From positions 1-13,079 of the forward strand of contig DORE01000108.1 in NCBI GenBank assembly GCA_003514305.1: 13,079 nucleotides of DNA, in the 5' to 3' direction. The notes below the pieces were generated by a model. It did not search any database, was not told the DNA's origin, and worked only from the letters and a program-made list of their open reading frames with translations. Positions within the stretch are counted from its first letter, which is position 1; the number at the start of each line of letters is the position of its first letter. Shown piece after piece: positions 6,820 to 13,079 of this stretch. The DNA comes from Gammaproteobacteria bacterium. Lineage in GTDB: Bacteria > Pseudomonadota > Gammaproteobacteria > Pseudomonadales > Pseudohongiellaceae. The translations under genes and the position numbers were made by a program.

Positions 6820-8025
6820 ATGTTAGATATCAAAGCCACATCCGCTCTAGAAGGGAAGTTGATTATCGACCTCAGTCGAGTTCTCGGAGGACCATACTGC
6901 TCTCAGATACTCGGCGATCATGGCGCTGAGATAATCAAAATTGAACCACCGCGCGGAGACGAAACGCGTGATTGGGGGCCACCGTTTCATGACGAAGATT
7001 CTGCCTACTTCATTGGAGTGAATCGAAACAAACGCGCCATGGGTCTTGATCTTTCAGTTCCCGGAGGCCGCGAGGTTTTAATGCGGCTGCTAGAAAATGC
7101 TGATGTTCTGCTGGAAAATTACAAGCCAGGCACTATGGAATCCTGGGGGCTTGGATATGAAGAAGTGCTACGAGAACGCTTTCCTAAACTTATCCATTGT
7201 CGTATCAGCGGATTCGGTAGCGATGGGCCTTGGGGTGGATTTCCGGGCTATGACGCAATCATCCAAGCGATGGCCGGTTGGTTCAGCGTAAACGGGGAGG
7301 CCGGGAGTAAGCCGACACGACTTGGACTGGCCGCTGTAGATATGGGTACCGGCCTTTACACTTCAATCGCAATATTGATGGCCTTGATCGAGCGAGAGAA
7401 ATCGGGGACGGGGCAGTATCTGGACATGACGCTATTCGACTGTGCTGTATCACTGATGCACCCTCATATCGCAAATTATACTTTTTCTGGTGAAATCCCC
7501 GGGCCAACTGGAAATGCGCATCCCAACATTTCACCTTACGACACTTTCCGCACACAGACCGTCGACATCTTCATTGGCGCTGGCAATAACAGGGCGTGGG
7601 GAAAACTGTGCAAAGAACTTGACCGAGAGGGACTGATCAGCGATCCGCGGTTCGCGACTAACATAGATCGCGTGACGAACCGAGATGCGCTAAAAGCGGA
7701 AATTGAGTCTGTTCTTGTCAAGTATCCAGGAGAAGAAATAGGCGAGAGATTAGCGCAAGCCGGGCTTGCCGCAGGCCCAATCCATAACACTGAACAACTT
7801 GTTCAACATCCGCATACGCATCACAGGCAGATGGTGGTTGAAAAGGAGTGGTATAAAATGTCAGGCACTCCGATAAAGTTTTCCCGCACCCCGGGAGCGC
7901 TTCGCTTTCTTCCGCCTAAATATGGCGCGGACACTCGTGCGATTCTTGCTGAGTTTGGGTTTAGCGAGGAGGAAGTCGCTGACCTTATAAAAAGCAATAC
8001 CGTCCTCACGCGCCGAACTCGCTGA
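6820..8025 (+). CDS. Class III (CaiB/BaiF family) acyl-CoA transferase
   Basis: A 401-residue cytoplasmic enzyme that moves coenzyme A from a donor such as succinyl-CoA to a carboxylic acid. Family marks: the N-terminal LIIDLSRVLGGPYCSQILGD at 14-33, EIIKIEPPRGDETR at 37-50, and GVNRNKRAMGLDL at 66-78. ENYKPGTMESWGLGY follows at about 99-113, with RISGFGSDGPW after it. The nucleophilic aspartate expected in AAVDMGTG is present (D174). Length matches the family (about 380-410), and no catalytic element is missing. The ATG at 6820 gives the normal N-terminus although its ribosome site (GGTGA) is modest. It stands alone by spacing but is followed by other CoA-metabolism genes, so it probably activates the acid that they process. 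Substrate and donor cannot be read from sequence. Confidence 0.92.
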   Translation: MLDIKATSALEGKLIIDLSRVLGGPYCSQILGDHGAEIIKIEPPRGDETRDWGPPFHDEDSAYFIGVNRNKRAMGLDLSVPGGREVLMRLLENADVLLENYKPGTMESWGLGYEEVLRERFPKLIHCRISGFGSDGPWGGFPGYDAIIQAMAGWFSVNGEAGSKPTRLGLAAVDMGTGLYTSIAILMALIEREKSGTGQYLDMTLFDCAVSLMHPHIANYTFSGEIPGPTGNAHPNISPYDTFRTQTVDIFIGAGNNRAWGKLCKELDREGLISDPRFATNIDRVTNRDALKAEIESVLVKYPGEEIGERLAQAGLAAGPIHNTEQLVQHPHTHHRQMVVEKEWYKMSGTPIKFSRTPGALRFLPPKYGADTRAILAEFGFSEEEVADLIKSNTVLTRRTR

Positions 8026-8645
8026 ATTGCTTCCTCTGCCGGTTTGATTCTCGAGCACATTCCGTCTCCTGTTCGCCCGACCGGCTGTCGATTGGATCAG
8101 CATTGTCCGGAGGTCCTTGCGAGCATACTGCATCACCTAGCGAATTAGACAACTATTGCAAGCGCGTTCGCTTGTTCGCGGAGAGACGGGTTTTGTTTGT
8201 CGCATAGAAACTTCGAATTACAGAGAATTCCGCGTGGCGAGGTTCTTACCTGTTGGCAATCTTCAGTTTCATTGAGTCACCTATTGGTTAATTACATTCT
8301 GGGTTTCTAGCAGAGGTGAACGCGGCGCATTTGCATCCTATTGGGAAATAGGGCCTCTTCTTCGGACGCAGTTTGGGTAATGGCAGAGATCTGCTCTTAT
8401 TAACAGATTTTTTGTGAAGAAACCTGCTCAGAGGTTAATGTGTCAAACCTAATACTGATCAATGAACGCATAACAGATCGATGTTTATTCTCTGTTACTA
8501 GGTAATGAACGACATAGCAAGGCTTGCTTATTCGGCAGTCGGAGCTGTTCGTTGTTGTGATTTTGAGTTAGAATTTTTTGTACACAACCTGCCTGATTTT
8601 GTAGATGATGCAAGCTTTGCTGTTAACTGAGGCTATAGGACTAAT
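8026..8645. other. 620-bp gene-free stretch upstream of the dehydrogenase genes
   Basis: No supported gene lies here on either strand. It contains repeat structure, listed separately at 8461-8511, a third copy of TAACAGA at 8401-8407, a short palindrome GCAGAGATCTGC at 8383-8394, and AACCT/AGGTT arms at 8421-8436. I did not find a convincing terminator for the CoA-transferase gene or a clear promoter pair. The distal half is the natural place for control of the three-gene unit that starts at 8646. Confidence 0.55.
8461..8511. repeat. Inverted repeat nested in an 8-bp direct repeat; candidate operator
   Basis: TAACAGA (8471-8477) and its reverse complement TCTGTTA (8491-8497) form a dyad with 13 bases between the arms. 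The octamer AATGAACG occurs on both sides, at 8461-8468 and 8504-8511. The dyad lies about 150-175 bases before the ATG of the first dehydrogenase and could bind a dimeric regulator. The flanking octamers could also be read as a footprint of a small insertion. Function is inference. Confidence 0.4.
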
Positions 8646-9467
8646 ATGAATTCTGATTACAGTCTGAGCAACCTTTTTAATTTAGAAGGGAAGACAGCTC
8701 TTGTCACAGGTGGTAGTTCGGGTCTCGGTTTGAACATGGCTAAGGCCTTAGTTCAGAACGGTGTAAAAGTAGCTATTTGTTCCCGTCGAAAGGAAAAAAT
8801 GGACCTGGCGCTATCTGATTTAAGAAAATTTGGGGACTGTATAGCAATTACCGCTGACATTACCTTACCGGAAGATCGTAGTAGGGTGCTGGAAGGAGTC
8901 GAGCAGTATTTCGGATGTCTTTCGATTTTGGTTAATAACGCAGGCGCCAACTGGGGTGCGCCGTTAGCTGAGTATCCCGATGAGGGATTTGAAAAGGTTA
9001 TTTCAACAAACCTCAATGCTGTTTTTGCGCTAACCCGGGATGCGGTGCCGCTGCTTAAAAAGTCCGCATCGGTGGAAAATCCTTCACGAATAGTCAACAT
9101 AGGTTCTATGGATGGCTTGCACGTACCGGTTGTCCAGCGGGTTCCCACTTTTGCCTATTCTGCCAGCAAGGCAGCACTACATCATTTGACGCGCGCTTTG
9201 GCCGTTGAGCTGGGCCCCCAGTGTATAACAGTAAACGCCGTAGCACCGGGATTTTTTGAGTCCCGTATGACAGACTATATTTTTGAGCATTATTTGCAAG
9301 ATATCGAAGCGGATTGCCCTCTCAGGCGAGTTGGGCAAGCCGAAGAGATTGCCGGTGTGATCATTTACCTTGCCTCGAGAGCAGGAAATTACACCAACGG
9401 CGCTGTTATCCCGCTAGACGGGGGCACAAGTGTTTCTAAAGGGGCCAAACCCTGGGATGAGAGGTGA
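8646..9467 (+). CDS. Short-chain dehydrogenase/reductase, RhlG-like
   Basis: A 273-residue classical SDR that oxidises a hydroxyl or reduces a ketone with NAD(P)(H). The Rossmann glycine motif TGGSSGLG is at 21-28, NNAG at 97-100, and the catalytic tetrad is N122, S154, Y171 and K175 (YSASK). The sequence after beta-5, NIGSMDGLHVP, and the SKAALHHLTRALA helix resemble RhlG-type beta-ketoacyl reductases, with which I would group it. The SRR at 46-48 after the second strand, with basic residues, suggests NADP preference. The ATG at 8646 has AGGA about six bases upstream. The next dehydrogenase starts 65 bp after its stop on the same strand, so the two are probably co-transcribed. The actual substrate, likely a CoA-bound hydroxy- or keto-acyl chain, is inferred from neighbours. 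Confidence 0.9.
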   Translation: MNSDYSLSNLFNLEGKTALVTGGSSGLGLNMAKALVQNGVKVAICSRRKEKMDLALSDLRKFGDCIAITADITLPEDRSRVLEGVEQYFGCLSILVNNAGANWGAPLAEYPDEGFEKVISTNLNAVFALTRDAVPLLKKSASVENPSRIVNIGSMDGLHVPVVQRVPTFAYSASKAALHHLTRALAVELGPQCITVNAVAPGFFESRMTDYIFEHYLQDIEADCPLRRVGQAEEIAGVIIYLASRAGNYTNGAVIPLDGGTSVSKGAKPWDER

Positions 9468-9532
9468 GTCGTTTTTAGCTCTGCATATAGTGTTTAAAAA
9501 TTGATTTTAGAATCTACAGAACGGGAGATTGC

Positions 9533-10297
9533 ATGAACTTGTTTAGCCTTGAAGGCAAAGTTGCGCTGGTTACGGGGTCGACAAAGGGAATTGGGCGAGC
9601 AATCGCGTATCGGATGGCAGAGCAGGGCGCCAAAGTAGTCATTTCCAGCAGAAATCAGGAAGCTTGTGATGCTGTCGCTGCAGAATTGAGAGGCAAAGGG
9701 CTGGAAGCAACAGGTGTCGCTTGCAATATTAATTATCAAGAGCAGCTTGAGAATTTGGTGAACGCCTCGCGAGCCGCTTACGGCGTGGTAGATATCCTAG
9801 TGTGTAATGCTGCGTTGAATCCCTACTTTGGCCCCTCTCAAGATATTCCCGACGCGGCTTTTGACAAAGTGATGCAGGCAAACATTGGTAGTGTCCATCG
9901 TTTATGTAAACTCGTGATGCCGGATATGGCCGGCTCAGGCAGTGGGGCGGTCATCATTATCTCCTCTATCGGAGGCCTCAAAGGTAGCGAAAGCCTTGGG
10001 GCGTATGCAATCTCAAAAGCCGCGGACATGCAGATTGCTCGTAATCTGGCAGTTGAATGGGGGCCACAAAATATACGCGTCAACTGTATTGCGCCCGGGT
10101 TGGTCCGAACCGATTTCGCTCGCGCCTTGTGGGAAAATCCTGCGATTTATCAAGATACCGTATCAAAGTATCCATTACGCCGAATCGGCGAACCAGATGA
10201 GATTGCCGGAGCAGCAGTATTTTTAGCTTCAGCCGCCGGTAGTTTTACAACTGGGCAGACTATTGTCATTGATGGAGGCGGCACTATCGCAGGATGA
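9533..10297 (+). CDS. Short-chain dehydrogenase/reductase, DHRS4-like
   Basis: A 254-residue classical SDR with NAD(P) motif TGSTKGIG at 14-21, N117, S145, Y158 and K162 (YAISK). The usual NNAG is CNAA here (91-94), followed by LNPYFGP. The same NAA-x-NP-x-FG arrangement is characteristic of DHRS4-like carbonyl reductases, and the downstream NIRVNCIAPGLVRTDFARALW block also fits that group. Arg40 after the second strand (SSRN) suggests NADP. It shares the N-terminal LF-x-LEGK start with the preceding dehydrogenase but differs clearly in the substrate region, so the pair are not recent duplicates. GGGAG precedes the ATG at 9533. The acyl-CoA dehydrogenase gene follows after about 100 bp. Its partner reaction in the module is unknown. 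Confidence 0.9.
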   Translation: MNLFSLEGKVALVTGSTKGIGRAIAYRMAEQGAKVVISSRNQEACDAVAAELRGKGLEATGVACNINYQEQLENLVNASRAAYGVVDILVCNAALNPYFGPSQDIPDAAFDKVMQANIGSVHRLCKLVMPDMAGSGSGAVIIISSIGGLKGSESLGAYAISKAADMQIARNLAVEWGPQNIRVNCIAPGLVRTDFARALWENPAIYQDTVSKYPLRRIGEPDEIAGAAVFLASAAGSFTTGQTIVIDGGGTIAG

Positions 10298-10310
10298 AGG
10301 GTTTATCGGG

Positions 10311-10339
10311 TATTCTCTTAATCTTAAGCCTTAAGAATA
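10311..10339 (+). repeat. Imperfect hairpin between the second dehydrogenase and the acyl-CoA dehydrogenase
   Basis: TATTC and TTAA near 10311-10321 pair with TTAA and GAATA at 10331-10339, with a two-base bulge and a short loop that contains CTTAAG. No run of T follows, so it is not a standard intrinsic terminator. It may be a processing or attenuating element inside the operon, or have no role. Confidence 0.3.
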
Positions 10340-10400
10340 GGGTCGTTGGTTGGACTGTGAGCTAGAATATGAAACTCAGTGAAATAAGGAAGAATTAGTG

Positions 10401-11618
10401 ATGATGGATCTTGGTTTAACCGAGGAAATGGATGAGATAAAGGGCAAAATTCTTAACTTTGTCGAAACTCAGGTAGAGCTGGTCGAAGGGGAGTATCTTG
10501 AGCAAGTCGATGTTGGCGATCGTTGGTCACATACGAAGCGCCAGGACGAAATCCTCAATAACTTAAAGGATGCTGCTCGCGACCTAGGACTCTGGAATTT
10601 CTTCTTGCCTGAGAGTCAGGGCGGCGCCGGAATAAGTAATCTTGAGTATGCACACTTGGCTGAGATTATGGGTCGAAGCCGCCTTGCCTCCGAGGCATTC
10701 AATTGCTCGGCACCGGATACCGGTAACATGGAGGTGCTGGAAAGGTATGGATCTGAAGAGCAAAAGAAACAATGGCTTGAGCCGCTCTTGGCGGGCGAAA
10801 TTCGTTCAGCCTTTGCCATGACGGAGCCCGGGGTTGCCTCATCGGACGCAACAAATATCTCTACGTCTGCTGTGCTTGATGGCGACGAATGGGTGATCAG
10901 CGGAGAAAAGTTCTATATTTCTGGTGCCGGTGATGCGCGCTGTAAGATTATGATAGTGATGGTGGTCACTGATACCAATGCCCCAAAGCACAATCGCCAA
11001 TCACAGATTCTGGTGCCGATGGACGCCGACGGTGTCGAGGTTGTGCGACCCATGCATGTGTTTGGAAAGGACGATGCACCGCACGGACATATGCACATTA
11101 AATTTCACAACGTTCGTGTGCCAGAGAGTAACATTATACTCGGTCGAGGAAGGGGCTTTGAAATTTCTCAAGGGCGCCTCGGCCCCGGTCGTATTCATCA
11201 CTGCATGCGCTCAATTGGAGCCGCTGAAAAAGCTTTGACACTGATGTGCGAGAGAGCAACCAGCAGAGAGGCTTTCGGTAAACCGCTTGCGGAACTGGGC
11301 GGCAACTACGATGTGATCGCAGACAGTCGAATCGAAATCGATATGTGCAGGCTGCTGGTGCTGAGGACCGCTTGGCTGATGGATACGATAGGCAACAAGG
11401 CAGCAAGGGACGCAATTTCTCAAATCAAAGTGGCCGTGCCGAATATGGCCTTACGTGTTATCGATCGGGCCATTCAAATGCATGGCGCTGCTGGTATCGG
11501 TCAGGATTTCCCTCTGGCCGCGCTATGGACGAGCCAGCGAACTTTGCGCCTCGCCGACGGCCCAGACGAAGTTCATCGTCGAGTAATCGCGCGCAAAGAG
11601 CTTGCAAAATATCAATAG
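10401..11618 (+). CDS. Acyl-CoA dehydrogenase, ACAD10/11-like
   Basis: A 405-residue FAD enzyme that introduces an alpha-beta double bond or a related flavin oxidation into an acyl-CoA, passing electrons to ETF. Domain order is normal: helical N-terminus, then the FAD-contact motif AMTEPGVASSDATN at 139-152, beta domain with WVISGEKFYISGAGDA, and helical C-terminus with RATSREAFGKPL and IQMHGAAGIGQDFPLA. Near the end, TLRLADGPDEVHRRVIARKE takes the place of the YEGT segment; the aspartate (about D386) stands where the catalytic glutamate of medium-chain enzymes lies. This ADGPDEVH signature is that of the ACAD10/11 group. The ribosome site AGGAAG at 10387-10392 fits ATG 10401; GTG 10398 and ATG 10404 are alternatives. 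It closes the operon before a terminator-like hairpin. Confidence 0.93.
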   Translation: MMDLGLTEEMDEIKGKILNFVETQVELVEGEYLEQVDVGDRWSHTKRQDEILNNLKDAARDLGLWNFFLPESQGGAGISNLEYAHLAEIMGRSRLASEAFNCSAPDTGNMEVLERYGSEEQKKQWLEPLLAGEIRSAFAMTEPGVASSDATNISTSAVLDGDEWVISGEKFYISGAGDARCKIMIVMVVTDTNAPKHNRQSQILVPMDADGVEVVRPMHVFGKDDAPHGHMHIKFHNVRVPESNIILGRGRGFEISQGRLGPGRIHHCMRSIGAAEKALTLMCERATSREAFGKPLAELGGNYDVIADSRIEIDMCRLLVLRTAWLMDTIGNKAARDAISQIKVAVPNMALRVIDRAIQMHGAAGIGQDFPLAALWTSQRTLRLADGPDEVHRRVIARKELAKYQ

Positions 11619-11644
11619 GTCAGCAAAAGAAACCGCCGATAATA

Positions 11645-11670
11645 GGAACTTTGTAGGTTCCCATTTTTTT
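11645..11670 (+). terminator. Weak intrinsic terminator after the acyl-CoA dehydrogenase gene
   Basis: GGAAC at 11645-11649 pairs with GTTCC at 11657-11661 around a seven-base loop, followed by seven T residues at 11664-11670. The stem is only five pairs, so termination may be partial. It ends the catabolic unit 11 bp before the glycosyltransferase ATG; that gene then needs read-through or an unseen promoter. Confidence 0.5.
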
Positions 11671-11680
11671 ACCTGCTGAA

Positions 11681-12508
11681 ATGACGTTTAGCGTCTCAGT
11701 TATCGTCCCTAGTTTTAATCGCGCTCCAGTCTTACCTCGCGCGTTAGACTCTCTGCTTGCTCAGACAAACAAGGCTGCTGAAATTATCGTTGTTGATGAT
11801 GGCTCCAGCGACGGAACGAGTTCACTGGTGAAGCGAGATTATCCAGGCGTTAAATTATTGGTTCAAGAGAACCACGGAGTGAGTGCGGCACGCAACGCCG
11901 GTGTATCGCTAAGCAGCGGTGAATGGTTGGCGTTTTTGGATTCTGATGATGAATGGCTTCCTGAGAAATTGGCACATCAGTTAGCTTTTGCGCGGAAAAA
12001 CCCTGACATTAATCTTATACACACCAATGAAATCTGGATTCGGAAAGGAGTTCGGGTAAATCCAATGCGCAAACATCGTAAATTCGGTGGCCAGATTTTT
12101 GCAAAATGTCTGCCAAGGTGCATCATATCGCCCTCTTCAGCTATGATCTCCCGCACGCTGTTTGATCGAGTGGGGGGCTTCGATGTGGAGTTACCAGCAT
12201 GCGAGGATTATGACCTGTGGCTCCGTGTTTGCCATCAGCAAGAGGTGGCGTATGTCGAGCGGCCATTAATTAAGAAATACGGAGGCCATGAAGACCAACT
12301 TTCATCGAAATATTGGGGTATGGACCGATTTCGAATCAAATCGCTGGTTAGACTGCTGGAGCAGTCATCGCTGAACAAGGAGCAGGAGGCAATGACACGA
12401 CGTACCCTTCATGAAAAGTGCCGCGTACTGATGAATGGGGCCGTGAAGCGGTGCAATAATGACTTGGCTGCTTACTGTACAGAAATTATGAATATCTATG
12501 AACTCTAA
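11681..12508 (+). CDS. Family 2 (GT-A fold) glycosyltransferase
   Basis: A 275-residue protein that should transfer a sugar from a nucleotide sugar to a glycan or lipid acceptor on the cytoplasmic side. It begins SVSVIVPSFNRAPVLPRALDS, has the nucleotide-binding VVDDGSSDGT at 37-46, the HGVSAARNAG helix at 65-74 and the metal-binding DSDD at 87-90. CEDYDLWLR at 174-182 provides the acidic ED acceptor-side motif typical of the family. No membrane segment or signal peptide is seen, and the tail after residue 200 is charged. The start at ATG 11681 has only a poor ribosome site. It overlaps the next gene by 11 bp, so the two are probably translated together, although their functions do not suggest an obvious shared pathway. 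Confidence 0.9.
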   Translation: MTFSVSVIVPSFNRAPVLPRALDSLLAQTNKAAEIIVVDDGSSDGTSSLVKRDYPGVKLLVQENHGVSAARNAGVSLSSGEWLAFLDSDDEWLPEKLAHQLAFARKNPDINLIHTNEIWIRKGVRVNPMRKHRKFGGQIFAKCLPRCIISPSSAMISRTLFDRVGGFDVELPACEDYDLWLRVCHQQEVAYVERPLIKKYGGHEDQLSSKYWGMDRFRIKSLVRLLEQSSLNKEQEAMTRRTLHEKCRVLMNGAVKRCNNDLAAYCTEIMNIYEL

Positions 12509-13079
12509 GTCAGTTCTGGTTAATTTGGTGGTAGCACTTCCGGCGGAGAGCAAGCCACTCCGAAAGTGGTTTCAGTTGAAGCCTGTGAGGCATACAAAGA
12601 ACGTCTATCAATCGGAAGAAGAGTTGCGGTTACTGGTGACGGGAATGGGTCGAAACAACGTGAAGCAGAGTTTCGGTAGATTGGGTAGCGGAGGGACATC
12701 ATCACAATTCTCATTAGCCTGGCTAAATGTTGGGATTGCAGGTCATCGAGAACTGCCTGTTGGTGAGACGATGATTGCTAACAAAATAAGTTGCGCCGAG
12801 AGTGCGAAGTCAGTGTTTCCTACTCCCGTACTGTCGGGGAAAAATTATGGTGAGGTGATTACCGTCGATGAGCCTGAACTGGATTATCCGCAAAATGCGG
12901 CCTATGACATGGAAGCTTCTGCCTTTTGGAACATTGCTTCCAGCAATGGAGCCCTTGATCTGATTCAATGTTGTAAATTGGTTTCAGACAATCCTTGTCA
13001 CGGAGTCGAAAAGATCACCACAGAGCTAATTGAAGAAATCTTCCACGCCGCTTCAGAAGAGATTAGACAGCATGTCGAT
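12498..13079 (+). CDS. Nucleoside phosphorylase/nucleosidase-superfamily protein, 3' end beyond the window
   Basis: An open frame of 194 codons runs from ATG 12498 to the last base without a stop. It starts inside the end of the glycosyltransferase gene. Features of the PNP/MTA-SAH nucleosidase fold are visible: VVALPAESKPL at 11-21, where the glutamate E17 resembles the acid of the first loop; LNVGIAGH at 76-83; AYDMEASAF at 135-143, where E139 would bind the ribose; and LVSDNP at 161-166, where D164 fits the catalytic aspartate position. The gap between the beta strands after residue 95 is shorter than in the E. coli 5'-methylthioadenosine nucleosidase, so substrate assignment is uncertain. 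Roles could be purine nucleoside salvage or cleavage of a nucleoside intermediate. No codon or frame problem was noticed. Confidence 0.75.
   Translation, partial: MNSKSVLVNLVVALPAESKPLRKWFQLKPVRHTKNVYQSEEELRLLVTGMGRNNVKQSFGRLGSGGTSSQFSLAWLNVGIAGHRELPVGETMIANKISCAESAKSVFPTPVLSGKNYGEVITVDEPELDYPQNAAYDMEASAFWNIASSNGALDLIQCCKLVSDNPCHGVEKITTELIEEIFHAASEEIRQHVD

Noticed and set aside
8505..8630. A 41-codon plus-strand open frame starting MNDIARLAYSAVG, just before the first dehydrogenase
   Set aside because: No spaced ribosome site, no recognisable domain, and the length is within chance for a gap of this size.
1..13079. A new defence, mobile or RNA-based system in the window
   Set aside because: No repeat arrays, transposase, integrase, reverse transcriptase, nuclease or toxin-antitoxin genes were found. 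All intact genes belong to known metabolic, transport or glycan families.

Overview
The window reads as an ordinary stretch of chromosome from a gammaproteobacterium. Chorismate lyase (UbiC), a Bfd-type ferredoxin under a Fur-like site and a PhoR-type sensor kinase remnant all point to that class. Base composition is moderate and most genes lie on the plus strand. A free-living, possibly marine, heterotroph is my inference from the gene content, not something the sequence proves. Coding density is low between about 4.4 and 8.6 kb, and one clear pseudogene lies there, so this part of the chromosome seems to be decaying.

Layout. (1) 1-2920: the end of a ferric-iron binding protein gene, then its two-domain permease and its ATPase, forming one FbpABC-type operon with overlapping or nearly abutting genes. 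(2) 3040-3280: a promoter overlapped by a Fur-like box drives bfd, a [2Fe-2S] protein for releasing stored iron, so the first 3.3 kb is an iron uptake and storage block. (3) 3443-4414: a short Ppx/GppA-family polyphosphate or (p)ppGpp phosphohydrolase. (4) 4494-5617, minus strand: a heavily mutated phoR (phosphate sensor kinase) with several in-frame stops, at least three frame changes, a lost phospho-acceptor histidine and a shortened ATPase domain. (5) 5917-6462: ubiC, without the ubiA that usually follows it. (6) 6463-6819: no recognisable gene.

(7) 6820-11618: four genes of a CoA-thioester catabolic module: a class III CoA-transferase, two short-chain dehydrogenases/reductases and an ACAD10/11-type acyl-CoA dehydrogenase. 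The last three look co-transcribed. The CoA-transferase is separated from them by a 620-bp gene-free stretch that carries an inverted repeat and direct repeats, which may hold the control region. The expected logic is activation of a carboxylic acid by CoA transfer, then flavin- and NAD(P)-dependent oxidation or reduction; the substrate cannot be read from the sequence.

(8) 11645-11670: a weak intrinsic terminator. (9) 11681-end: a family 2 glycosyltransferase overlapping by 11 bp a nucleoside phosphorylase/nucleosidase-like gene that runs off the window edge.

I found no CRISPR array, insertion sequence, tRNA, rRNA or defence system. The most informative points are the dead phoR beside an intact ppx-like gene, the Fur-type bfd promoter, the catabolic module with an ACAD11-type enzyme but no nearby kinase or ligase, and the repeat structure upstream of the first dehydrogenase.
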